From positions 2,555,659 through 2,619,658 of the forward strand of contig JAMPDC010000001.1 in NCBI GenBank assembly GCA_023665865.1: a stretch of 64,000 nt of DNA, given 5' to 3'. Each line of letters opens with the position of its first letter. Within the stretch, counting starts at the first letter, position 1. The notes beneath the pieces were generated by a model, which was given only the letters and a program-made list of their open reading frames with translations, had not been told where the DNA came from and made no database searches. A program made the position numbers and the translations under genes. This document shows, piece by piece, positions 54,147-62,464 of this stretch. Origin of the DNA: Staphylococcus sp. (lineage in GTDB: Bacteria; Bacteroidota; Bacteroidia; Bacteroidales; Muribaculaceae).

Positions 54147-55241
54147 TCATTTGTCTTGCTGCTGAGGGGCCGCTTCGTCCTGCCGCTTGCGCTTGATGCC
54201 GTCCTGGATCCAGCCGGGCATGATGCAGGCTCCGACGAGGAGATAGATATAGTAGCTTATGATGCGCCAGAAGAGTGCGATGACGAGGGCCATGCCGGTG
54301 CTGTGGATGAGGTCGCCGTAGTAGGTCGTGAAAAGCCACTCGCTGATGCCTGCGCTGCCGGGAGTGGGACTGACCATGAGGCAGACCCAGACGATGAACT
54401 GACGGGCGAAGACCACGAGCTGGTTGGCCATCGGCGCGAAGCCGAGGAAGAGGGCGTTGACGACGAGATAGCGTGACGACCACGACAGGGCTGTCCCTCC
54501 GAATGTCTCAAACCACCATCTGATGGGACGTTTGCGCAGGTCTTTGCCGGTTGTCTCCATGTTCTGACCGAGCGTGTCGACCGCCGGTGCCCATTTTTTG
54601 AGCAGCCGGAAGTGGAAGAGCCAGTTGAGGAAGCGGTGGATGGCGTGGGGGCGGACTATGATGCCCATGAAGAGGATGGTGGTCCACGCGAAAATCACTG
54701 CGTAGACGCACCAGAAGACGGTCTGCAGACCTACGGTGAATCCTCCGTGGCCGAAGTCGAAGAGATTGTCGTAGGGGACGATCAGCATGATGATGGGGAG
54801 GGAGATGACGAAAAACAGTTCGTCGAGAAAGAGAGTGGTCATCATCAGCGTGGTGGCGCGGCCGAGTTCGATCCCCTCGCGGTTGAGATAGATCATTCCG
54901 AAGGCACTCCCGCCTACAGCCGAGGGGGTGACGCAGGAGGTGAACTCGCAGAGCATGTCGACCTTCCACGCTTTTATCCATGAGAGCTGGCGGTCGGTCA
55001 GTGTCCTGAACCGCCATGTCAGTCCGAAGTCACGCCCGATCATGAAGAGCCAGGCGAGAGCTATGCAGCCGATGACGCGGGCGTCGAAGTGGATGGAAGC
55101 CCAGACGGCAGGGTTGAACTCCCGTTTGAACAGCCAGATGACCACACCGAGGCCGATGGCGATCGGGATGAAGATTTTCCATGCAAGGTTGAGGGCCTGG
55201 CGGCGTGCCGAGGGTGGTGTCTTAGTGTTTTGAATACTCAT
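54147..55241 (-). CDS. Flippase-like membrane protein (LPG synthase TM region / UPF0104)
   Basis: 364 residues with about eight hydrophobic helices. SPTPGSAGISEWLF near residue 310 and SCVTPSAVGGSAFG near residue 112 are the signatures of the lysylphosphatidylglycerol-synthase transmembrane (YbhN/AglD) family. Members are proposed lipid or lipid-linked sugar translocases, often beside glycosyltransferases. Here the start overlaps the end of a family 4 glycosyltransferase by 20 bp, which supports a shared role in envelope glycoconjugate or glycolipid production. Substrate unknown. Confidence 0.8.
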   Translation of the reverse strand: MSIQNTKTPPSARRQALNLAWKIFIPIAIGLGVVIWLFKREFNPAVWASIHFDARVIGCIALAWLFMIGRDFGLTWRFRTLTDRQLSWIKAWKVDMLCEFTSCVTPSAVGGSAFGMIYLNREGIELGRATTLMMTTLFLDELFFVISLPIIMLIVPYDNLFDFGHGGFTVGLQTVFWCVYAVIFAWTTILFMGIIVRPHAIHRFLNWLFHFRLLKKWAPAVDTLGQNMETTGKDLRKRPIRWWFETFGGTALSWSSRYLVVNALFLGFAPMANQLVVFARQFIVWVCLMVSPTPGSAGISEWLFTTYYGDLIHSTGMALVIALFWRIISYYIYLLVGACIMPGWIQDGIKRKRQDEAAPQQQDK

Positions 55242-56406
55242 GGCGCGCTATGATTTCGTCGTAACGTGTGATAACTTCATCCATGACATCATGCCATGGA
55301 CGTGCGAGGGTTTGCCGTGCTCCTGCTCCGACGTTGGCAAGGAGTGCCGGACTCTCGGAGATGTGTCTGATGGCCGTGGCGTAGGCTTCGGATGTGCGTT
55401 GGGTAAGGAAGCCGTTTTTGCCGTCGCGGACGAGCTCGGCTGCGGTCGACCCCTCGAGGAGAATGGCCGGGGTCTGCATGGCGGCAGCTTCGCGGACAAC
55501 GAGGGGAGCGTTGTCGTAGAACGAGGGGAAGAGGAAGAGGTCGGAGCCGGCATAGAACTGCCGCAGGCGCTCGCGGTCTTTGATGACTCCGTGGAAGGTG
55601 ACCCGGTCTTCAAGTCCGAGCCTGCCGACAAGGGCTTTCATGTCGTCGACGGCATAGCCGGTGCCGATGAAGTTCATGTGAAATCTCATGTCGGTGAGCA
55701 GCGGGAGGGAGCGGACGATGATCTCGATGCCTTTTTCCAGGATGTGTTGCCCGACGAAGAGCAGGCCGGTCTCACCGTCGGCGAGTCCGATGGCCGTGCG
55801 GGATTGAAGCCTGAAGGTGGCTATGTCGTCGATGCCGTCGCAGAAGTCATTTCCGTTGTCGACCACCACAACCTTGCCTTGATAGCCATATTCACGCAGA
55901 GTCTCCTCGACGGCAGCCTGAGGGATCCACACTTCGGTGGCGGAGTTGTAGAACTCGAGCAGGCGCTTCATCTGGTAGTTCACCATCGGTTTAGGCAGGG
56001 AGCGCTCGAGATCTGTGCGGTATTTTGAGTGGAAGGTGGCCACTAAAGGTATGTCCTGCTTGCGGGCGGCATAGGCGGCGAGACGTCCCGACGAGAAGGG
56101 GCAGTGGGCGTGGACGATGCGGAAGGGGGTGTTGCGCATGCGTCGCCATATCCAGGGGTCGAAGCGTGGGTAGCCGTAGCGGTAGGGGTGGCGGTTGTAG
56201 ATAGGGAGGGAGAAGTAGCGGTAGAGTTTCAGACCGTCGATTCCGGTGAAGCGTGGTGCCCAGGGGGTGACTACACAGACGTCGCGCCCGGCTGACGTAA
56301 GCCACTTGCAGTAGTTCTCAACGGTGAGTGTCACGCCGTCGAGAACCGGCGGGAAACTGTCGTTGAAAAGGCCGTAGTATATCTTACTGTCAGAAGTCTG
56401 TCTCAT
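55222..56406 (-). CDS. Glycosyltransferase family 4
   Basis: 394 residues, GT-B fold. The acceptor-side N-terminus NDSFPPVLDGVTLTVENY and HAHCPFSSGRLA, and the nucleotide-sugar binding C-terminus LFVGQHILEKGIEII, FPSFYDNAPLVVREAAAMQTPAI (with the E-x7-E type pattern), resemble GT4 mannosyl- or glucosyltransferases acting on lipid acceptors. It is followed by the overlapping flippase-like gene. A -7 box lies 43 bp upstream. The sugar and acceptor are not determined. Confidence 0.85.
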   Translation of the reverse strand: MRQTSDSKIYYGLFNDSFPPVLDGVTLTVENYCKWLTSAGRDVCVVTPWAPRFTGIDGLKLYRYFSLPIYNRHPYRYGYPRFDPWIWRRMRNTPFRIVHAHCPFSSGRLAAYAARKQDIPLVATFHSKYRTDLERSLPKPMVNYQMKRLLEFYNSATEVWIPQAAVEETLREYGYQGKVVVVDNGNDFCDGIDDIATFRLQSRTAIGLADGETGLLFVGQHILEKGIEIIVRSLPLLTDMRFHMNFIGTGYAVDDMKALVGRLGLEDRVTFHGVIKDRERLRQFYAGSDLFLFPSFYDNAPLVVREAAAMQTPAILLEGSTAAELVRDGKNGFLTQRTSEAYATAIRHISESPALLANVGAGARQTLARPWHDVMDEVITRYDEIIARHEYSKH

Positions 56407-56448
56407 AAAATAGCTGCTTGACGTGGAGGAAACTTTTGCGTTTCGCTA

Positions 56449-56456
56449 CAAATATA
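56449..56456 (-). promoter_or_regulatory. -7 box (TATATTTG) of the glycosyltransferase-flippase unit
   Basis: Exact TAnnTTTG on the minus strand, 43 bp before the GT4 start. No TTTG at the expected upstream position. Confidence 0.45.
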
Positions 56457-56484
56457 ACACATAAAGGGGTATTTCATGTTGAAA

Positions 56485-57447
56485 TCACCCCAAAATTTTT
56501 CGCCTGATGATCTTTTGCGAGGATGTCAGCTCTATTCTGTCGACGGTGACGATGGCCTTGGGAGCTTTTTCGTGTCCGGTCAGTTCGCGTATGCTGTCAA
56601 GCAGGTTGGTGGGGAGAACGGAGGCGTCGGTGACGAGGACTGCCTCCTCGCCCCAGCGGGTGGAGGGTCGGGAGGTGACGTAGAAGAGTGAGCCCGGTGG
56701 CATCAGCGGGGCTATCCGCTCCTCGATCTGCTCGGGTGAGATTTTCAGACCACCGGAATTGATGACGTTGTCATATCGGCCTGTCCATCTGAAATGGCTG
56801 TCGTCCGCGAGGGCTGCGAGGTCGTTGGTGACGAGCCGTCGGAAGGAGAGGGTGGTGCTGTTGATGATCAGGCACCCTCTTTCGTCAAGGTCAAACGTGA
56901 TGCCGGGGAGTGCGGAGAATGTCGGGTCGCCAAGTTTGCGCAGGGCGACGTGGCTACAGGTTTCCGTCATGCCGTAGGTGGCGTAGGCCGTGAGACCGGA
57001 GGCTGTGATGAGGCTTTCGCTTTCGGGTGAAAGGGGAGCGCCTCCTACAATTATGGCATCTATCATCCCGGCCTTTCCGCTTTCGAGTAGCCCGTCGACC
57101 TGCGAGGGGACTACCGGCAGGAGCGAGATGCGGCCCGAGGGGTGCCACGTATGGAGGGGATGGTTGCCGGGCGGTTCGACTGTCAGTGAGCAGCCGGCTT
57201 CGAGTGCCCGGACTATCTGCATCTTTCCGGCGATATATGACGGGGAGAGTGGGAGATAGAGGTGAGAGTCGGCGGTGAGGTTGAAGAAGCTGATGGTCGC
57301 CCGTGCGGAGGCGCGCATGTCGCTCTTCAGCAGCCGTATTTCCTTTGGCGTGCCGGTGGAGCCTGACGTGTAGGCTATGATGTGGTCATCTGAGTTCTCC
57401 CATTGCCTGATGAACTCTTCGGCGTCGCGTGTCAGTCGCAGTTCCAT
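56485..57447 (-). CDS. menE: o-Succinylbenzoate-CoA ligase, short form
   Basis: 320 residues, shorter than the 450-490 of classical MenE but in keeping with the compact Bacteroidetes form. It lacks most of the N-terminal subdomain. AMP-binding P-loop YTSGSTGTPKE at residues 26-36, YGMTETCSHVALR (A5-type motif), WTGRYDNVINSGGLKISPEQIE (A7/A8) and the C-terminal Lys motif SSQKIIRRKI are present, so it should be active in activating OSB with CoA and ATP. It overlaps menC by 16 bp. Confidence 0.9.
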   Translation of the reverse strand: MELRLTRDAEEFIRQWENSDDHIIAYTSGSTGTPKEIRLLKSDMRASARATISFFNLTADSHLYLPLSPSYIAGKMQIVRALEAGCSLTVEPPGNHPLHTWHPSGRISLLPVVPSQVDGLLESGKAGMIDAIIVGGAPLSPESESLITASGLTAYATYGMTETCSHVALRKLGDPTFSALPGITFDLDERGCLIINSTTLSFRRLVTNDLAALADDSHFRWTGRYDNVINSGGLKISPEQIEERIAPLMPPGSLFYVTSRPSTRWGEEAVLVTDASVLPTNLLDSIRELTGHEKAPKAIVTVDRIELTSSQKIIRRKILG

Positions 57448-58484
57448 TTAAGCTGAGGTATTTCCCATTTCATCTGGGGTGAGTATGAGAGGTTTTCGCC
57501 GGATAGACGAAGCGGCGAGGCGATATTGTTGTTGTAGAGCTGTCCTGTGCCGAGGCCTTGAGGCATGGTCGGGTGCAGCGTGGCGAGCCATTGGGCTATG
57601 GCGTTCAGACCGATGTTTGATTCGAGCGCCGAGGTAGCCCACCAGCCGCAATCAATATCTCGGGCAAGCGCGATCCACTCCTCGGAACTTTCTATGCCTC
57701 CGGTCAGCGTCGGTTTGAGGACAATGTAAGCCGGACGTATCTCCTCGAGCATCTGCCGCTTGACTTCGGTGGTGTTGAGGCCTATAAGTTCTTCATCGAG
57801 GGCAATCGGGATTGGCGACATCCGGCATATCTCTGCCATATCCTTCCATTGTCCGGCACGGATCGGCTGCTCGATGGAGTGGATGTTGAAACAAGAGAGC
57901 CTTTCAAGCCGCTGCAATGCTTCACCGGGCGGAAATGCACCGTTTGCGTCCAACCTCAGTTGGATATCGGGGGCGTGACTGCGCAGGAAGGAGAGCAGAC
58001 TCAGCTCTTCTTCGAAATCTATACCTCCGATCTTGACCTTGACGCATGAGAATCCGGCTTCGAGTTTGGAGGCTATGCGGTCGCGCATCTGTTTGCGGTC
58101 GCCCATCCATACGAGACCGTTGATGGTCAGCGCACTCTCTCCTTCGGTCCAGGGGGAGTCGAAGATGATCCGCCGGCCACCGTTGCGGAGGTCGCGGACG
58201 GCTGTCTCCACGGCAAACCGTATCGACGGATAGTCTCTGAGCAGTCCGGGTGAGGCTGCATAGCTATCTATGTTGCGGCACACTTCATTGAGTTTGTCCT
58301 CATAGTCCGGACAGTCGTCATAGCTGAGTCCGCGGAATAGCCCGGCTTCCCCGAGGCCGAATGTCTCTTCCGACCCGGGGTTGCAAAGCTTGATATAGTA
58401 TGTGTCCTTCTCTCTCATCCGCTCGCGCGATGTGATGGCGAGAAAGCGGAAATCGAGACGGTATTTGCACCAGCTTGCTTTCAA
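57432..58484 (-). CDS. menC: o-Succinylbenzoate synthase
   Basis: 350 residues, enolase superfamily (muconate-lactonizing subgroup). The KxK motif with the catalytic Lys lies in CVKVKIGG. Metal ligands are in RLDANGAF, the SIEQPI segment and IALDEELIG, and the second catalytic Lys in YIVLKPTLTGG. It dehydrates SHCHC to o-succinylbenzoate. It lies 20 bp after menB and overlaps menE, in one operon. Confidence 0.92.
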   Translation of the reverse strand: MKASWCKYRLDFRFLAITSRERMREKDTYYIKLCNPGSEETFGLGEAGLFRGLSYDDCPDYEDKLNEVCRNIDSYAASPGLLRDYPSIRFAVETAVRDLRNGGRRIIFDSPWTEGESALTINGLVWMGDRKQMRDRIASKLEAGFSCVKVKIGGIDFEEELSLLSFLRSHAPDIQLRLDANGAFPPGEALQRLERLSCFNIHSIEQPIRAGQWKDMAEICRMSPIPIALDEELIGLNTTEVKRQMLEEIRPAYIVLKPTLTGGIESSEEWIALARDIDCGWWATSALESNIGLNAIAQWLATLHPTMPQGLGTGQLYNNNIASPLRLSGENLSYSPQMKWEIPQLKWNCD

Positions 58485-58504
58485 TGTCGCGTCTGTTTGG
58501 ATAA

Positions 58505-59326
58505 TTAGCCCGGGAATTTGGGGAATTGTTCAAAATCGGGGTCGCGCTTCTCAAGGAAAGCATTTTTGCCTTCCTGCGCCTCAGCCATGAGATAGTACAT
58601 GAGGGTGGCGTCGCCCGCAAATTCCATCAGTCCGCGTTGTCCGTCGAGCTCAGCGTTGAGTGCCCGCTTGATCATACGGATAGCCATCGGTGAACGCTTG
58701 AGGATGGTCTCGCACCACTCGACGGTCTCGTCTTCGAGGCGGTCAAAGGGGACAACCTTGTTGATCATGCCCATCTTCTCGGCTTCCTCGGCAGTGTATT
58801 GGCGGCAGAGGAACCAGATCTCACGCGCTTTCTTCTGTCCGACACAGCGGGCGAGGTAGCTTGAACCGAAACCGGCGTCGAAACTTCCTACCTTGGGCCC
58901 GGTCTGCCCGAATCGGGCGTTTTCAGATGCGATGCTGAGGTCGCAGACTACGTTGAGCACATTGCCGCCTCCGATAGAGTAGCCGTTGACCATGGCAATC
59001 ACAGGCTTGGGGATGGAACGGATGGCTTTGTGCAGGTCAAGGACGTTGAGACGGGGCACACCCTGGTCGTCGATATATCCGCCGATACCTTTGACATTCT
59101 GATCGCCACCTGAGCAGAAGGCTTTGTCGCCGGCTCCAGTAAGGATGATGACACCAATGTCGGAGGCATCGCGGCAGTAGGCCATCGCATCGAGCATCTC
59201 TTTGTTGGTCTGCGGACGGAAGGCGTTGTAGACGCGCGGACGGTTGATAGTGATTTTAGCTATGCGGTCATATTGCTCAAAAAGTATATCCTCATACTTC
59301 TTTATGGATTTCCATTCTCGTTTCAT
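58505..59326 (-). CDS. menB: 1,4-Dihydroxy-2-naphthoyl-CoA synthase
   Basis: 273 residues, crotonase fold. Closes the naphthoquinone ring from OSB-CoA. Landmarks: [47 protein letters not shown] (oxyanion hole) and [21 protein letters not shown]; the Asp in SFDAG is typical of MenB. First gene of the menBCE operon; divergent from serB with a 117-bp shared promoter region. Confidence 0.95.
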   Translation of the reverse strand: MKREWKSIKKYEDILFEQYDRIAKITINRPRVYNAFRPQTNKEMLDAMAYCRDASDIGVIILTGAGDKAFCSGGDQNVKGIGGYIDDQGVPRLNVLDLHKAIRSIPKPVIAMVNGYSIGGGNVLNVVCDLSIASENARFGQTGPKVGSFDAGFGSSYLARCVGQKKAREIWFLCRQYTAEEAEKMGMINKVVPFDRLEDETVEWCETILKRSPMAIRMIKRALNAELDGQRGLMEFAGDATLMYYLMAEAQEGKNAFLEKRDPDFEQFPKFPG

Positions 59327-59358
59327 TTCGCTCTGTGTTATATGTGAATTTATACCTG

Positions 59359-59366
59359 CAAAAGTA
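59359..59366 (-). promoter_or_regulatory. -7 box (TACTTTTG) of the menBCE operon
   Basis: TAnnTTTG on the minus strand, 33 bp before the menB start. No matching TTTG box upstream. Confidence 0.45.
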
Positions 59367-59388
59367 CATAAAAATCACGTTTTTTATA

Positions 59389-59396
59389 TAATTTTG
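59389..59396 (+). promoter_or_regulatory. -7 box (TAATTTTG) of serB
   Basis: TAnnTTTG on the plus strand, 47 bp before the serB start. No matching TTTG box upstream. Confidence 0.45.
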
Positions 59397-59443
59397 TAGA
59401 CACAAATGCTTACGTATGGTATTTCTCTAAACACGTTTTTATT

Positions 59444-60673
59444 ATGGATAAGAAACAACTCGAACTGATACTTATTAATATTTCCGGTCAGGATCATCCC
59501 GGCGTAACTTCCGCTCTTTCAGAGATTCTTGCAAGATATGACGCCGGTATCCTTGATATCGGTCAGGCTGATATCCATCACACACTGTCGCTCGGCATAC
59601 TGATACGTACCGATTCGTCGGTTTCCGGAAATATAATGAAAGAGTTGCTTTTCAAGGCCACTGAGTTGAACGTGACTATACGCTTCTCGCCTGTCAGCAT
59701 AGAGGAGTATGAGAATTGGGTCGGAAAGCAGGGTAAAGACCGCTGGATCATCACTATATTGGGACGACGCTTGACGGCAAGGCAGATTGCCAACGTCACT
59801 GCTGAGATCTCAGGGCAGGGACTTAACATTGATTCGATCCAACGTCTGACCGGTCGAATGCCGCTCGGCGAGGAGGAGCAGCCGCTGTCGAAATCGTGTG
59901 TGGAGTTTTCAGTGCGAGGTGTGCCCCGTGATGTCTCCGCTATGCAGGAACGCTTCATGCAGCTTTCGCAAGAGGAGGATTTTGACATCTCGGTTCAGGA
60001 AGACACCCTGTTCCGCAGATGCCGGCGTCTGATCTGCTTCGATATGGATTCGACTCTTATAGAGACTGAGGTCATTGACGAGCTTGCGATGCGTGCAGGT
60101 GTCGGCGATCAGGTCAAGGCTATTACCGAACGTGCGATGAGAGGTGAGATTGATTTCTGTGAGAGCTTCAGAGAACGGGTAGCGCTCCTCAAGGGGCTTG
60201 ACGAGAGTGTGATGAAGGAGATTGCAGAGAACTTGCCCATCACTGAGGGTCTCGACCGAATGATGCAGGTGTTGAAGCGCGTAGGCTACAAAACTGCCAT
60301 TCTTTCGGGAGGGTTCACCTATTTCGGCAACTATTTGAAACAGAAATATGGTTTTGACTATGTTTACGCTAATGAACTTGAGATAGCCGATGGCAAGCTC
60401 ACCGGACGCTATGTCGGAGATATCGTTGACGGTCGCCGTAAAGCGGAGCTGCTGCGTCTGATCGCTCAGGTTGAGAATGTGAATATAGCCCAGACGATCG
60501 CAGTGGGCGACGGTGCCAATGATCTTCCGATGTTGTCGACTGCCGGACTCGGGATCGCTTTCCATGCCAAGCCGAAGGTCAAGGCTAATGCCGAGCAGTC
60601 AATATCGACCATCGGGCTTGACGGTGTGCTATATTTCCTCGGTTTTAAAGACTCTTTTATCTCAGATAAATAG
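59444..60673 (+). CDS. serB: Phosphoserine phosphatase with N-terminal ACT domains
   Basis: 409 residues. Two ACT-like domains fill residues about 5-175 (LINISGQDHPGVTSALSEIL, then ITILGRRLTARQIANVTAEI). The HAD phosphatase follows, with DMDST nucleophile motif (Asp200, Asp202), the SGGFTYFG motif II and VGDGANDLPML motif IV. It catalyses the last step of serine synthesis; the ACT domains suggest control by an amino acid, probably serine. Confidence 0.95.
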   Translation: MDKKQLELILINISGQDHPGVTSALSEILARYDAGILDIGQADIHHTLSLGILIRTDSSVSGNIMKELLFKATELNVTIRFSPVSIEEYENWVGKQGKDRWIITILGRRLTARQIANVTAEISGQGLNIDSIQRLTGRMPLGEEEQPLSKSCVEFSVRGVPRDVSAMQERFMQLSQEEDFDISVQEDTLFRRCRRLICFDMDSTLIETEVIDELAMRAGVGDQVKAITERAMRGEIDFCESFRERVALLKGLDESVMKEIAENLPITEGLDRMMQVLKRVGYKTAILSGGFTYFGNYLKQKYGFDYVYANELEIADGKLTGRYVGDIVDGRRKAELLRLIAQVENVNIAQTIAVGDGANDLPMLSTAGLGIAFHAKPKVKANAEQSISTIGLDGVLYFLGFKDSFISDK

Positions 60674-60685
60674 CAAATAAAGGTT

Positions 60686-61237
60686 TTAGCGCAGATTTTC
60701 GAGCCACTCATGACGGGTGATGAGGCTTACGTGTTCGATACGTTCGTCGCCGGTGAGCTGGCAATAGGCAGGACCGGAAGTGTGATGATGCTTGAAGCCT
60801 GCTTTTTCCTGTGCGCGTTTTGACTTTTGGTTTCCGTCGAAATATCCGCACCATATTTTTGTCAGTCCCATCTCTTCGAACCCATAGCGTATCACAGTGT
60901 GCATTGCCTCCGGGATCAATCCTTGCCCCCAGAAGGGGGCACCGATCCAGTAGCTGATCTCACCTTCGTCGTCCGGGATGTCGAAATTGCTCTCTTTGCC
61001 GCAGACGATGCCGATGCACCCGATAGCCCGGTCATCACCTCGGAGCGTCACGGCAAAAACACCGGGACGTGAGAAAATATTCTTGATGATCTCCGTGCTT
61101 TCATCAACACTGCGGTGTGGAGGCCAGCCTGCCGGAGGTCCGACCCGTTCATCACTGGCATAAAGATATAGATCTTCTGCGTCTGACATGCGCCAGGGCC
61201 GTAAAATAGTGCGTTCAGTTTCTAAAATAGTGTGCAT
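60686..61237 (-). CDS. GNAT N-acetyltransferase, RimJ/RimL type
   Basis: 183 residues: N-terminal TERTILRPWRMSDAEDLY, central GEISYWIGAPFWGQGLIPEAM acetyl-CoA-binding region, and NQKSKRAQEKAGFKHHH, all as in the ribosomal-protein-alanine acetyltransferase-like family. Substrate unknown. Convergent with serB; its 3' end is 12 bp from the serB stop. Confidence 0.85.
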   Translation of the reverse strand: MHTILETERTILRPWRMSDAEDLYLYASDERVGPPAGWPPHRSVDESTEIIKNIFSRPGVFAVTLRGDDRAIGCIGIVCGKESNFDIPDDEGEISYWIGAPFWGQGLIPEAMHTVIRYGFEEMGLTKIWCGYFDGNQKSKRAQEKAGFKHHHTSGPAYCQLTGDERIEHVSLITRHEWLENLR

Positions 61238-61312
61238 ATATGGGACGGTATTATTGAGTTATAAGAAATTAAACTTACGGATCTATGCGATCCGCTGGAG
61301 AGGTTTGGTGGG

Positions 61313-61320
61313 CAAAGATA
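61313..61320 (-). promoter_or_regulatory. -7 box (TATCTTTG) of the GNAT gene
   Basis: Exact TAnnTTTG on the minus strand, 76 bp upstream of the start. No TTTG box at 19-21 bp. Confidence 0.4.
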
Positions 61321-61385
61321 TGATTTTTTCATGAAAATATTTGGCCTGATTTGTATAATCGCACTTTCGCGTTGGAAATATGTCG

Positions 61386-61393
61386 TAAATTTG
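61386..61393 (+). promoter_or_regulatory. -7 box (TAAATTTG) of the acetyltransferase gene at 61445
   Basis: Exact TAnnTTTG, 51 bp before the ATG; upstream box poorly matched. Confidence 0.45.
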
Positions 61394-61444
61394 TCGTCGG
61401 ATGAGGTGATAAAACTTTAATATGAACTAAACATTGGATTAATC

Positions 61445-62047
61445 ATGAAAGAAATACTGAGATTGCTGAATGAGAGAGAGTGGATTTATGCCGGAGCAAA
61501 GGATGTACCCGAAGTATCGGGGTTGCTGGATAAGTGTGCAGACCTATGTTATGAAATCAACATGACACGTCCGTCGGAGAAAGAACGTAGGCGTGAACTC
61601 TTCGTGCGGTTGCTCGGGTCGGTAGGGGAGAGGTTTGTCATTCACAGCCCTTTTCGCTGTGACTTTGGATTTAATATTCATGTCGGGGAAAATTTCATCG
61701 GCAATTTCAACCTTTCGATACTCGACGAGGCAGAGGTAAGGATCGGGGACAATGTGATGATTGGTCCAAACTGTTCGTTGATAACCATCACACACGCTCT
61801 TTATGCCAATCAGCGTAACGATGGTATAATGGCTGGAGCACCAATCAAAATCTGCGACAATGTGTGGATTGCCGCCAATGTCGTAGTGCTGCCCGGAGTC
61901 ACAATAGGGGAGGGGGCTATCATCGGGGCCGGAAGCGTGGTCACGCGTTCGATACCTCCACGGATGGTGGCTGTAGGCAATCCATGTCGTCCGTTACGCC
62001 AGGTTTCTGCCGCCGATCGTGTAGATCCTATCAAAGTCGCAGATTGA
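61445..62047 (+). CDS. Sugar O-acetyltransferase, maltose-acetyltransferase type
   Basis: 200 residues, left-handed beta-helix (hexapeptide) acyltransferase. The N-terminal helical domain is followed by FRCDFGFNIHVGENFIGNFN, the catalytic His in TITHALY, and hexapeptide turns VWIAANVVVLPGVTIGEGAIIGAGSVVTRSI with the closing VGNPCRPLR. Members acetylate sugars with acetyl-CoA; the physiological acceptor is usually unclear. Stands alone before the tRNA-Lys. Confidence 0.9.
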   Translation: MKEILRLLNEREWIYAGAKDVPEVSGLLDKCADLCYEINMTRPSEKERRRELFVRLLGSVGERFVIHSPFRCDFGFNIHVGENFIGNFNLSILDEAEVRIGDNVMIGPNCSLITITHALYANQRNDGIMAGAPIKICDNVWIAANVVVLPGVTIGEGAIIGAGSVVTRSIPPRMVAVGNPCRPLRQVSAADRVDPIKVAD

Positions 62048-62183
62048 ATGATTTTATAAGATTGACAGAAGCACGATGTGGAAACTTTAGATGTCAGAAT
62101 ACCATCAATGCGGTTTAAAAGTTGGTAAAACTACCATGAATTAACAAAAAATGTAGCTTTTACGACAAAAAAACGTCAAAAAA

Positions 62184-62215
62184 TTTGCACGAATCAAAAA
62201 AAACATCTACCTTTG
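62184..62215 (+). promoter_or_regulatory. Consensus promoter of tRNA-Lys
   Basis: TTTG at 62184-62187, exactly 20 bp, TACCTTTG at 62208-62215. Confidence 0.85.
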
Positions 62216-62269
62216 CATCGCTTTTGAGAGGAAAGCCTAATAATAAAGCTAACCTCCACCAATAAGCAC

Positions 62270-62342
62270 GATTCGCTAGCTCAGCTGGTAGAGCACAACA
62301 CTTTTAATGTTGGGGTCCTGGGTTCGAGCCCCAGGCGGATCA
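62270..62342 (+). tRNA. tRNA-Lys (anticodon UUU)
   Basis: 73 nt without CCA. Acceptor GATTCGC/GCGGATC (one wobble), D arm TAGCTCAGCTGGTAGAGCA, anticodon loop CTTTTAA giving UUU, T arm with GGTTCGAGCC. Its 3' part is the probable attachment site of the integrase next door. Confidence 0.96.
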
Positions 62343-62362
62343 CTGATAAAACCCTGAAAATC

Positions 62363-62396
62363 AAGCAGTTATCAAATAAAGATGACTGCTTTTTTC
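62363..62396 (+). terminator. Terminator after tRNA-Lys
   Basis: AAGCAGT pairs with ACTGCTT, with inner ATC/GAT, followed by a T-rich run TTTTTTCTTTT. Confidence 0.7.
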
Positions 62397-62464
62397 TTTT
62401 TGTTCACGCTGAATACGGCACGGTTGCACGCCCACTGTAAACCAAGATGTAAACCGTAAACCAA

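Noticed and set aside
53259-56028. Long open frames antisense to the NfeD protease, flippase and glycosyltransferase genes
   Set aside because: GC-rich shadow frames; the opposite strand has clear domain signatures.
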